NCBI GenBank assembly: GCA_027449605.1
Contig: DAIDLH010000131.1
Span: 1 to 55,858, forward strand
DNA length: 55,858 bases
Direction of reading: 5' to 3'
Source: Candidatus Muproteobacteria bacterium
Lineage (GTDB): Bacteria; Pseudomonadota; Gammaproteobacteria; Acidiferrobacterales; Sulfurifustaceae
The translations under genes and the position numbers were made by a program. This document shows, piece after piece, positions 32,064 to 40,138 of the stretch; the first letter of the stretch is position 1; every line of letters begins with the position of its first letter. Below the pieces are notes generated by a model. It had not been told where the DNA came from. It searched no databases and was given only the letters and a program-made list of their open reading frames with translations.

Positions 32064-33542
32064 ATGCTCGCCGAACACGTCCTGAGTCTCGCGATTTTTC
32101 TGCCGATAATGGGCGGCGTGGCGGTGCTCGCCACCGGCGGCGACCGCAACGCCGATTACGCGCGCCAGCTGAGTCTCGCGGTCGCGGTGCTGACTTTCCT
32201 CGCCACGCTGCCGCTGTACACCGGCTTCAACGCCGGCGTGCACGAAATGCAGTTCGTCGAGGACTATGCCTGGATCGACGCGTTCCGCGTGCGCTACCGC
32301 ATCGGCATCGACGGGATTTCGCTGCTGCTGATTCTGCTCACCAGTTTCAGCACCGTGCTCGTGGTGATCTCCGCCTGGAAAGTGATCGACAAGAAAATAG
32401 CGCAATACCACGCCGCGTTCCTGGTCATGGAAGGGCTCATGATCGGCGTGTTCAGTGCGCTCGACGGCATCCTGTTCTACGTCTTCTGGGAAGCCATGCT
32501 GGTGCCGATGTTCCTGATTATCGGCCTGTGGGGCGGTCCGAACCGCGTCTACGCCACGATCAAGTTCTTCCTGTACACCTTCCTCGGCTCGGTGCTGATG
32601 CTGGTGGCCATGATTTACCTGTATTTCAAGGCCGGCAGCTTCGATATTCTCGCTTGGCATGGCCTCAAGCTCGGTCTCGGCGCGCAGAAACTGATTTTCC
32701 TCGCGTTCCTGGCGGCGTTCGCGGTCAAGGTGCCGATGTGGCCGGTACACACCTGGTTGCCGGACGCGCACGTCGAGGCGCCCACCGGCGGTTCGGTGAT
32801 CCTGGCGGCGATCATGCTGAAGATGGGCGCCTACGGTTTCCTGCGCTTCTCGCTGCCGGTCCTGCCGGACGCCTCGCACGATCTGGCATGGCTGATGATC
32901 GCGCTGTCGCTGATCGCGGTGGTTTACATCGGGCTCGTGGCGCTGGTGCAGGAGGACATGAAGAAGCTGATCGCGTACTCCTCGATCGCGCACATGGGTT
33001 TCGTGACGCTGGGTTTCTTCATATTCAACGCCCAGGGTATCGAGGGTGGCATCGCGCAGATGATCTCGCACGGTTTCGTTTCCGGCGCGCTGTTTCTCTG
33101 CGTCGGCGTCATGTACGACCGGCTGCACTCGCGCATGATCAAGGACTACGGCGGCGTGGCCAACCGCATGCCGATTTTTGCTTCGTTCATGATGCTATTC
33201 GCCATGGCCAACGCCGGATTGCCCGGCACGTCCGGTTTCGTCGGCGAGTTCCTGGTGATCCTGGGCAGCTTCCAGGTCAACGTCTGGTACGCGTTCGCCG
33301 CAGCGACCACGCTCGTCTTCGGCGCCGCGTACACGCTGTGGATGTACAAGCGCGTGCTGTTCGGCGAGATCGGCAACGACCACGTCGCGGAACTGACCGA
33401 CGCGACGCCGCGCGAGATCGTGTTCCTCACGCTGCTGGCCGTAGCGGTGCTGGTGATGGGACTGTGGCCGTATCCGTTCCTCGACGTGCTGCATGCGTCG
33501 GTCGAGCACCTGTTGCAGCAGGCGAACGTGTCGAAATTGTAA
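32064..33542 (+). CDS. nuoM: NADH-quinone oxidoreductase subunit M
   Basis: 492 aa antiporter-like proton-pumping subunit with 14 or so helices. Signatures: GIDGISLLLILLTSF, FVFWEAMLVPMFLII-like YVFWEAMLVPMFLIIGLWGG, AFAVKVPMWPVHTWLPDAHV, EAPTGGSVILAAIMLKMGAY, and EDMKKLIAYSSIAHMGFVTL. ATG 32064 is preceded by repeat-derived CTACATATACTAGCC, with no Shine-Dalgarno. Confidence 0.96.
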   Translation: MLAEHVLSLAIFLPIMGGVAVLATGGDRNADYARQLSLAVAVLTFLATLPLYTGFNAGVHEMQFVEDYAWIDAFRVRYRIGIDGISLLLILLTSFSTVLVVISAWKVIDKKIAQYHAAFLVMEGLMIGVFSALDGILFYVFWEAMLVPMFLIIGLWGGPNRVYATIKFFLYTFLGSVLMLVAMIYLYFKAGSFDILAWHGLKLGLGAQKLIFLAFLAAFAVKVPMWPVHTWLPDAHVEAPTGGSVILAAIMLKMGAYGFLRFSLPVLPDASHDLAWLMIALSLIAVVYIGLVALVQEDMKKLIAYSSIAHMGFVTLGFFIFNAQGIEGGIAQMISHGFVSGALFLCVGVMYDRLHSRMIKDYGGVANRMPIFASFMMLFAMANAGLPGTSGFVGEFLVILGSFQVNVWYAFAAATTLVFGAAYTLWMYKRVLFGEIGNDHVAELTDATPREIVFLTLLAVAVLVMGLWPYPFLDVLHASVEHLLQQANVSKL

Positions 33543-33555
33543 TTAATATCATTTG

Positions 33556-33655
33556 CCGCAAAGTCGCAAAGGACGCAAAGAAAAGATTATGAAAAAATTA
33601 TTTTTGTTTTATTTTCATATTGTTTCCTTTGCGCTCTTTGCGTCTTTGCGGCGAG
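33556..33655. repeat. GCAAAG-word inverted repeat between nuoM and nuoN
   Basis: Left arm CCGCAAAGTCGCAAAGGACG, then CAAAGAAAAG; right arm CCTTTGCGCTCTTTGCGTCT, then TTGCGGCGAG. GAG at 33653-33655 lies 7 nt from the nuoN ATG, the same distance as at nuoJ. Confidence 0.9.
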
Positions 33656-33662
33656 AATTATT

Positions 33663-35108
33663 ATGAGCTTTGTCACGCCAAATATGATGCCGGCGGCGCC
33701 CGAGATCTTCGTGTTCTCGATGGCGTGCGCGATCCTGGTGCTGGACCTGTTCCTGTCGGAGCGCCTGCGCGCGGTTTCCTTCTGGCTGACGCAGGCGACG
33801 CTGGCCGGGGCGGCGTTGCTGACGCTCAAGGTCATGACGGCGGCGCCGGTGATCACCTTCAACGGCATGTTCGTCGCCGACCGGCTCGCCGACTTCCTCA
33901 AGCTCGGCACCTACGGCATCACGTTCTTCGTGTTCGCCTATTCGCGCGATTACCTGCGCGACCGCGGCATGTTCCGCGGGGAATATTTCGTGCTCGGCCT
34001 GTTCGGCGTGGTCGGAACCATGATCATGGCCTCGGCGAGCCATTTCCTGACGCTGTACCTGGGACTGGAACTGCTGTCGCTGTCGCTCTACGCGATGATC
34101 GCATTCCAGCGCGACTCCAGCGTGGCCACCGAGGCGGCGATGAAGTATTTCGTCCTCGGCGCGATCGCCTCCGGCATGCTGCTGTACGGCATGTCCATGC
34201 TCTACGGCGTGACCGGCAGCCTCGAAATTTCCATGGTTTCCGCGGCCATCGGCAGGATGTCGCCGGACAACGTCATCCTGATTTTCGGCCTGGTTTTCGT
34301 CATTTCCGGCCTGGCCTTCAAGATCGGCGCGGTGCCGTTCCACATGTGGGTGCCGGACGTGTACCACGGCGCGCCGACCGCGGTGGCGCTGTTCATCGGC
34401 ACGGCGCCGAAGCTGGCGGGGTTCGCGTTGTTCCTGCGGCTGCTGGTGGGCGGGCTCGAACCGCTCGCGGGTTCCTGGCAGACGATGCTGGTCATCATCG
34501 CGCTGCTATCCATGGCGATCGGCAACATCGTCGCCATCGCCCAGGACAACATCAAACGCATGCTGGCGTATTCCTCGATCTCGCACATGGGTTTCTTCCT
34601 GCTCGGCATTCTCAGCGCCGGCGCCAACGGTTACGGCTCGTCGCTCTTTTACATATTGGTGTACGCGATCATGAGCGCCGGTTCCTTCGGCATGATCATC
34701 CTGCTGTCGCGCGCGGGATTCGAAGCGGAGCGGCTCGAGGACTTCAGGGGATTGAATCAACGCAGCCCGTGGCACGCGTTCCTCATGATGCTGCTGATGC
34801 TGTCCATGGCCGGCGTGCCGCCGACGGCGGGCTTCTACGCCAAGTTGCTGGTGATCCAGTCGGTCATCCAGGCGGACATGATCTGGCTCGCGATCGCGTC
34901 GGTGCTGCTGGCCGTGATCGGCGCTTATTATTATCTGCGCGTGATCAAGCTCATGTATTTCGACGACGCGACCGAACAGGTGCCGATCCGCGCCGGCTGG
35001 GACGCACAGGTGCTGCTCGGCTTCAACGCACTGCTGCTCATCGGCGTGTTGCCGTGGGTGGGAACGATCATGGAGTTGTGCCGGCAGGCGATACGTTCGT
35101 TGTCCTGA
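33663..35108 (+). CDS. nuoN: NADH-quinone oxidoreductase subunit N
   Basis: 481 aa antiporter-like subunit, last gene of the operon. Signatures: FLTLYLGLELLSLSLYAMIA, AFKIGAVPFHMWVPDVYHGA, PTAVALFIGTAPKLAGFALF, DNIKRMLAYSSISHMGFFLL, and SMAGVPPTAGFYAKLLVIQS. ATG 33663 directly follows a repeat whose end is the only Shine-Dalgarno-like sequence. A strong terminator lies 13 nt after the stop. Confidence 0.96.
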   Translation: MSFVTPNMMPAAPEIFVFSMACAILVLDLFLSERLRAVSFWLTQATLAGAALLTLKVMTAAPVITFNGMFVADRLADFLKLGTYGITFFVFAYSRDYLRDRGMFRGEYFVLGLFGVVGTMIMASASHFLTLYLGLELLSLSLYAMIAFQRDSSVATEAAMKYFVLGAIASGMLLYGMSMLYGVTGSLEISMVSAAIGRMSPDNVILIFGLVFVISGLAFKIGAVPFHMWVPDVYHGAPTAVALFIGTAPKLAGFALFLRLLVGGLEPLAGSWQTMLVIIALLSMAIGNIVAIAQDNIKRMLAYSSISHMGFFLLGILSAGANGYGSSLFYILVYAIMSAGSFGMIILLSRAGFEAERLEDFRGLNQRSPWHAFLMMLLMLSMAGVPPTAGFYAKLLVIQSVIQADMIWLAIASVLLAVIGAYYYLRVIKLMYFDDATEQVPIRAGWDAQVLLGFNALLLIGVLPWVGTIMELCRQAIRSLS

Positions 35109-35121
35109 TAAGACGAATCCA

Positions 35122-35162
35122 CCCAAACAAAAAGCCCCTCTCGGGGCTTTTTGTTTGGGTGG
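35122..35162. terminator. bidirectional intrinsic terminator after nuoN
   Basis: ACCCAAACAAAAAGCCCC, loop TCTC, then GGGGCTTTTTGTTTGGGT: a perfect 18-bp stem with A and T tracts that can end both the nuo operon and the convergent small gene. Confidence 0.95.
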
Positions 35163-35175
35163 GCCTGACCGCGAA

Positions 35176-35418
35176 TCAAAACGCCGGATAGACCTTCATT
35201 TCGCTCAGCAGTTTTTCCGCCGGGGGCACGAAGGTCTGTACCGGCGTCATCGCCACCGGCACGGGCGTTTCCACCGGCGGTTTCTGTTCGAGAGAGAGAT
35301 TCTGTCCGGACGCATCCTGGTTCGGCGTCACGTCAACGCTGTCCTGCGCCGCGAGAGTGTGGAGGTATCCCGCGCATGCCGCGGCCGCCACCATGGCGAC
35401 AACCCGATTCCTGTTCAT
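35176..35418 (-). CDS. small putative secreted protein
   Basis: 80 aa. ATG at 35418 (minus strand) has a strong purine-rich site (AAGGAAAAGGAAGGAA) just upstream. The N-terminus MNRNRVVAMVAAAACAGYLH is a Sec signal with likely cleavage after LAA, leaving a 52-residue mature chain rich in Pro, Val and Gln (PPVETPVPVAMTPVQTFVPP). I recognise no family. A longer in-frame start at 35640 is rejected, because it lacks this ribosome-binding site and would bury the signal. It is convergent with nuoN across a shared terminator. Confidence 0.65.
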   Translation of the reverse strand: MNRNRVVAMVAAAACAGYLHTLAAQDSVDVTPNQDASGQNLSLEQKPPVETPVPVAMTPVQTFVPPAEKLLSEMKVYPAF

Positions 35419-35790
35419 GATTCCTTCCTTTTCCTTGATCCTTGAATGCGAAACGCCGATCGATCCCGGCAACTCGTCGGAACACCTTAAGACACGACAC
35501 GCGTCGCTGAACAGAGGGCGCATGACGGAAGTCATGGTATTTCTGACGGGCGGTTCGAGCTTTCCGGGGGACCGTTGCGCACGGAGGTGATCAGCCGGTC
35601 CCTGGCGGGAAAGAATGCCGCTACGCATTAGTATTAGCATCCGCCGCCGGGTTTGTCCAAAGCCGTGCCGGTCCGGCGTCGCCCGGTCGATGTCCCGGGG
35701 CCAGCCGGCTGCCGGTTGCCCGGGGAAGCGGTTCTAATATGATGAGCGCGGCCGGCCGCCGGCCCGATCGAGACACCGCCGCCCAGACCC
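35419..35790. other. intergenic region with no recognised feature
   Basis: 372 nt between the divergent small secreted protein and the transporter gene. No repeat of the families seen elsewhere, no tRNA and no convincing promoter box was found. It must contain both genes' promoters. Confidence 0.5.
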
Positions 35791-37026
35791 ATGAACATTT
35801 CCGTCGTTGTCCTGGCCGCCGTCTTCCTGCTCATCGCCGTGCGGCGAATCGGCCGGTTCCGCTTCGAGCTGTGGCAGATCATGCTGCTCGGCGCGGTGGC
35901 GGTCCTGGTCACCGGCCAGATTGCTCCCTCATCGGCCTTGAGGGCGATTGACGTCGACGTCATGCTGTTCCTGTTCGGTGTATTCGTCGTCGGTCAGGCG
36001 CTGGAGGAGAGCGGCTACCTGTTTCATCTCTCCTACAGGCTGTTCCACCGCGCCGCCACGGCCGACGCTCTGATCCTGATGCTCCTCTTCGGCTTCGGCG
36101 TCGCCTCGGCGTTCCTGATGAACGACACGCTGGCGGTGGTCGGCACGCCGCTGGTACTGCTGCTGGCCAAACAGCACCGCATGTCGCCCAAGGTGTTGCT
36201 GCTGGCGCTGGCCTTTGCCGTGACGCTGGGGAGCGTCGTGAGCCCGATCGGGAATCCGCAGAACCTGCTCGTCGCCATCCACGGCCGGATGGAAAATCCC
36301 TTCGTCGAGTTTTTCCGTTATCTCGCGCTGCCGACCGTCATCAATCTGTTCGCGGCGTTTTTCATCCTCAAGTTTTTCTACCGCGAGAGCTTTCACGGCG
36401 AGGCCCTGGTGCACGTGCGGCAGGAACTGCGCGACAAATCCCTGGCGCGTCTGGCGCGATTTTCCCTGATGCTGATCGTGCTCCTGGCGGCGGTGAAGGT
36501 GGTCCTGGTGTTTACGATGCCGCAGGTCGATTTCCGGCTGACCTATATTGCGCTGATCGCGGCCGCGCCGATTTTATTGTTCAGCCCGAAGCGCTGGCGG
36601 GTGGCGCGGCACATCGACTGGCGCACGCTGGTTTTCTTCGCAGCCCTGTTCGTGCTGATGGAAAGCGTGTGGATGTCGGGTTTTTTCCAGTCGCTGATGT
36701 CGGCATGGGATCTGAATGTCACTTCGGTCGGCGTTATCTTCGCCGTCAGCGTGCTGCTGAGTCAGCTGATTTCCAACGTGCCGCTGGTGGCGCTGTATCT
36801 GCCGCTGCTCCTGCACGCCGGCGGCTCGACGCCGGGGCTGCTGGCGCTGGCGTCCGGCTCGACCGTGGCCGGCAATCTTTTCATTCTCGGCGCGGCGAGC
36901 AACGTCATCATCATCCAGAACGCCGAGCGCAAGGCCGGGCAGACGCTGGGGTTCGTGGAATTCGCGCGCGTGGGCATTCCCCTGACGCTGGTGAACGCGC
37001 TGGTTTACTGGATGTTTCTCGGGTGA
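35791..37026 (+). CDS. ArsB/CitM-type (ion transporter superfamily) permease
   Basis: 411 aa with about ten to twelve membrane segments. It resembles the SLC13/ArsB/YbiR group: ELWQIMLLGAVAVLVTGQIA, FLFGVFVVGQALEESGYLFH, AFLMNDTLAVVGTPLVLLLA, VVSPIGNPQNLLVAIHG and a second half repeating the pattern with QLISNVPLVALYLPLLL and AGNLFILGAASNVIIIQNAE. The two N-P/S-N-P type hairpins suggest anion or organic-acid transport. Substrate cannot be told. ATG 35791 lacks a strong ribosome-binding site. Confidence 0.75.
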   Translation: MNISVVVLAAVFLLIAVRRIGRFRFELWQIMLLGAVAVLVTGQIAPSSALRAIDVDVMLFLFGVFVVGQALEESGYLFHLSYRLFHRAATADALILMLLFGFGVASAFLMNDTLAVVGTPLVLLLAKQHRMSPKVLLLALAFAVTLGSVVSPIGNPQNLLVAIHGRMENPFVEFFRYLALPTVINLFAAFFILKFFYRESFHGEALVHVRQELRDKSLARLARFSLMLIVLLAAVKVVLVFTMPQVDFRLTYIALIAAAPILLFSPKRWRVARHIDWRTLVFFAALFVLMESVWMSGFFQSLMSAWDLNVTSVGVIFAVSVLLSQLISNVPLVALYLPLLLHAGGSTPGLLALASGSTVAGNLFILGAASNVIIIQNAERKAGQTLGFVEFARVGIPLTLVNALVYWMFLG

Positions 37027-37040
37027 AGCGAACGGCCGGA

Positions 37041-38435
37041 TCAGGCCGATCCGGAAGACCGCAGCCGCCGCCGGGTGAACGCCAGCGTATCCAGGATCAG
37101 CACCGTCAGGGCATTGAATCGCGCCACGCGCAGCATCAGGCCGGCTGGCGTGGTGCGGCGCACCTCGCGTACTTCGCGCAGCCGCGGCAGGAAGGTCAGC
37201 GCCACGACCGCGCGCGCCAGGGTCGAAACCGCCAGCACGCCCCACAGGCTGCTGGTCCAGGTCAGTTCGTGGCCGAACAGGCTGAGGTGATCCGGCACGA
37301 TCAGGCTCAGGAATCCGCCGAGCAGCGCGCCGCCGAAGATCGCCGCGTTCGACAATACGTTGTGCACCGCGCTGAAGACGGCGCGCCGTTCCGGCGCCGC
37401 CACGTCGTAGAGGTAATTGCTGCTGCTGAGGCTGAAGCCGGCCCAGCAGACGCCGCCCAGCGACTGCAGTACCAGCACGTACCAGAAATTGGTCGAGGCC
37501 AGCCACAGCACCGGGAACACCGGAATGATCCCGCCCGTGACCAGCATGACCATCCGGTTGCCGAAGATGTCGCCGAGCCGGCCCCACAAACCCAGGGTTG
37601 TGAACTGCAACAGCACCGCGAACGCCAGCGATGTCATGTACTGAAGATAGGTAAACTGCAAATCGCGCAGCATGAACACGGTGAAAAACGGCGAGGCGAT
37701 CGCGACCGTGAAGTTCATGATCGCCAGGAACAGGGTGAAGCGCGCGAACGGCGAGGCGCGCAGGCCGGTCCACCAGACGGTGGGCGACGGCAGGTCGAGC
37801 GGGCGCGGCACCGGTTTGGGATCGTGCATGCGCGCCAGCTGAATCGCGGAATAAATACGCGCCAGCGCCGCGAGGCTGAACACCAGCGCGAACGCGAGGC
37901 GCGTGTGGTCGCCGGTCTTTCCGAAATGCAGCATCAGCCCGGCGGCGGCGAGGGCGACGAAGGTGGTGATGCTCATGAGTCGTCCGCGCCGCGCGAAGAA
38001 GCGCCCGCGCCGCCGCGCCGGCACCAGGTCGCCCATCAGGCTGTTCCACACCGGCGTGGCCAGGTGGCCGCCGGTGAAATAAAGCGCGACGCACACGATC
38101 AGGACCGTCACGGCGTGCTCGGGAAAGAGGTACGGCAGCCAGATGATCGGCAGCCACATCAGGGTCTGCAACACGACGCCGCTGAGGATGATGGTTTTGC
38201 GCCGGCCGGTACGGCTGGCGAGCCAGGCCGAGAACAGTTGCGCGAACGAGCCGAGCAGCGACGGGAACGCCGCGAGCCAGGAAATCTGTGCGGTCGTGGC
38301 CTTGAGGAACAGGGCGTAGGCCGAGAAATAGGTTTCGCCGGCGCCGGCCATGACGGAATAGGCCACGCCGTCGCGTACCGAGTGTCTCAATGACTGCTCG
38401 GTACGCGGGTCCTTGGAATAATGCGGGAAGATCAC
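37041..38435 (-). CDS. major facilitator superfamily transporter
   Basis: 464 aa, about twelve helices. The loop 2-3 motif is SAWLASRTGRRKTIILSGVV; the equivalent in the second half is LGLWGRLGDIFGNRMVMLVT. A central loop (ARMHDPKPVPRPLDLPSPTV) separates the halves. Substrate is unknown. It is convergent with the ArsB-like gene (14 nt apart). The upstream region holds an array of palindromes. Confidence 0.82.
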   Translation of the reverse strand: MIFPHYSKDPRTEQSLRHSVRDGVAYSVMAGAGETYFSAYALFLKATTAQISWLAAFPSLLGSFAQLFSAWLASRTGRRKTIILSGVVLQTLMWLPIIWLPYLFPEHAVTVLIVCVALYFTGGHLATPVWNSLMGDLVPARRRGRFFARRGRLMSITTFVALAAAGLMLHFGKTGDHTRLAFALVFSLAALARIYSAIQLARMHDPKPVPRPLDLPSPTVWWTGLRASPFARFTLFLAIMNFTVAIASPFFTVFMLRDLQFTYLQYMTSLAFAVLLQFTTLGLWGRLGDIFGNRMVMLVTGGIIPVFPVLWLASTNFWYVLVLQSLGGVCWAGFSLSSSNYLYDVAAPERRAVFSAVHNVLSNAAIFGGALLGGFLSLIVPDHLSLFGHELTWTSSLWGVLAVSTLARAVVALTFLPRLREVREVRRTTPAGLMLRVARFNALTVLILDTLAFTRRRLRSSGSA

Positions 38436-38555
38436 GCTGACAGCTCACGACGGCAGAATCGGTCCGTGTCTGCCGTTCACGGGGTCGTATGCATCAAATT
38501 ATAGACGGGTTTTCGATACCCGCCGTTTCCGGCGGTTCGGTTCCGACCGGCTGAC

Positions 38556-38835
38556 GGAAGAGACCGCCCAGCCGTAGACGATCGCACGAAGGGTAATCCA
38601 TGAATCGGGCGGTCTCTTCCCTCACCCTCATTGTGTTCCCGCCCGGGTGCGCCAAACCTCGGCGCACCCGTTCGGCGGCACGGACACACGTTAAGTGTGT
38701 CCGTGAATTCCCCGCCTCACCTCCCGCGAGGGGGCGAGGCGGAGCCGTCGCCGATGCACTTAACGTGCATCGGCGCCGCCGAGCGGGCGCACGTGGTTTC
38801 GTGCGCCCTGGCGAGAATGGAGGCGAGCCGTTGCG
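38556..38835. repeat. array of five perfect hairpins in a 505-nt gene-free region
   Basis: GGAAGAGACCGCCC (38556-38569) pairs with GGGCGGTCTCTTCC (38607-38620). Then come GGGTGCGCC/GGCGCACCC, CGGACACAC/GTGTGTCCG, CCGATGCAC/GTGCATCGG and GGGCGCACG/CGTGCGCCC through about 38810. The second and third correspond to the cassette after nuoL, with both stem strands changed. A frame running through from 38600 is an artefact. Confidence 0.8.
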
Positions 38836-38941
38836 GCCTTCGGCCGCTAGTTTATATGAATGGGCCGATCGGACGCCGCGCATTGCCGGAGGTCGGCGCG
38901 GCGACGTAAAATGCAGGCCGGATTCCGCGCAAGGAAGAGTC

Positions 38942-39217
38942 ATGACCCAGATTTACATCGAGCACGACCCCTCGCCCAAAAAACTGGAAATTATCGGCGT
39001 GTACGATTGGCCGATCTGGACCCGCGAGGTGTCGAAGTTTCCCTGGACCTATGACCGGAAGGAGACCTGCTACATCCTGGAAGGCGAGATCATCGTCACC
39101 CCCGACGAGGGTGAGCCGGTGCGGATCGTGGAAAACGATTTCGTGACGTTCCCGGCCGGCCTTTCCTGCACCTGGGAAATCCTGAGTCCCGTCAAAAAAC
39201 ACTATAACTTCGGCTGA
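38942..39217 (+). CDS. cupin-domain protein (cupin_3 type)
   Basis: 91 aa, a single small beta-barrel. Motifs KFPWTYDRKETCYILEGEII and FVTFPAGLSCTWEILSPVKK fit the DUF861/cupin_3 group (ureidoglycine aminohydrolase C-domain-like). In the first motif the usual metal-binding His/Glu set reads W-x-Y-D-x-x-E, so metal binding is uncertain. ATG 38942 has GGAAGAG at 38932-38938. The role is unknown; a downstream membrane gene is close on the same strand. Confidence 0.85.
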   Translation: MTQIYIEHDPSPKKLEIIGVYDWPIWTREVSKFPWTYDRKETCYILEGEIIVTPDEGEPVRIVENDFVTFPAGLSCTWEILSPVKKHYNFG

Positions 39218-39250
39218 TCCCCGATATTTCCGCCAACCGAGCGTTTCCCG

Positions 39251-39994
39251 ATGTCCTCCGACAATGCCGCCCGTGAAACCGGGCTCCGTCTGCGCGCCAC
39301 GCTGCGTACGATATTGAGTCCGGGCATCTGGCTGGTGCTGTCGGTGCAGATGGCGCTGGCCTTTGCCATGCATGGACAACTGCCGGCGGATGACGCGTCG
39401 CTGGCCTCGACGCTGACGATACTCCTGATCGCGACCGGCTTGATGCTGTTCTACTACCTGCAAGCCGGAGCTTTTCATGGATTGACCTTGTCCCGGGAAA
39501 CGCTGGCGGTGACGGACATGATGCGCGCGGGGAAAACCGTTTTCGCCGCCTTCGTGTGGTTGACCCTGAAGGCGGGATTGTTGCTGGCCCTGGTCATGAA
39601 CGTCCTGATTTTTCTGGCCATGCTGCTGACGGGCCAGGAGATCAAGGCCATCACCGGCGCGCTCGCGCCGCGCTTCAGCATCGCGCTGGGCGTGCTGTCG
39701 TTCGTTTTTGTCTACTGGCTGCCGTTTGTTTTCGCGCGGCGCGAGTTTCGCCTGTTCCCGAGCCTCAAGGCGGCGCTTCGGATCGCCTGGCATCGCCTGT
39801 CCCGCTCCCCGTTTCTGGCGTTGCTGATCCTGGGGCCGGTGCTGGTTTCCTATTTTCTTCCGGGCGATGTTCCGTTGTGGATCGATCTGGCGATCAGCCT
39901 CGCCGGCGGCGCCATGGGCTGGATCGCGTACATCTACTGTATTGAAGTGTTGCCGGAAGATGGGAAACCCGTGGACGGCGCACAACCTGTCTGA
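39251..39994 (+). CDS. predicted membrane protein of unknown function
   Basis: 247 aa with about six hydrophobic segments: GIWLVLSVQMALAFAMHG, LTILLIATGLMLFYYLQA, FVWLTLKAGLLLALVMNVLI, IALGVLSFVFVYWLPFVF, FLALLILGPVLVSYFLP and DLAISLAGGAMGWIAYIYCI. The pattern resembles DUF-type six-helix envelope proteins, but I cannot assign a family. ATG 39251 follows CCGAGCG. It is 33 nt after the cupin gene, probably co-transcribed. Confidence 0.7.
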   Translation: MSSDNAARETGLRLRATLRTILSPGIWLVLSVQMALAFAMHGQLPADDASLASTLTILLIATGLMLFYYLQAGAFHGLTLSRETLAVTDMMRAGKTVFAAFVWLTLKAGLLLALVMNVLIFLAMLLTGQEIKAITGALAPRFSIALGVLSFVFVYWLPFVFARREFRLFPSLKAALRIAWHRLSRSPFLALLILGPVLVSYFLPGDVPLWIDLAISLAGGAMGWIAYIYCIEVLPEDGKPVDGAQPV

Positions 39995-40064
39995 CTTCAT
40001 GAATCGCTCGGCCAGGTACGCACCGAGTTCGTGATTCAGCTTTATTTTTGAATCGTGTTATTCG

Positions 40065-40093
40065 TTGTATTAGTCCATTTCGGACGGTATACT
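40065..40093 (+). promoter_or_regulatory. sigma-70 promoter of metY
   Basis: TTGTAT at 40065-40070 and TATACT at 40088-40093 with a 17-nt spacer. The predicted start is near 40100, 5 nt before the tRNA 5' end at 40105, as expected for a tRNA promoter. Confidence 0.7.
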
Positions 40094-40138
40094 TCGCGGC
40101 TTACTGCGGGGTGGAGCAGTCTGGCAGCTCGTCGGGCT

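Noticed and set aside
38556-38835. Possible CRISPR array
   Set aside because: The repeated units are different perfect hairpins without a constant repeat or regular spacers, and no cas genes are near.
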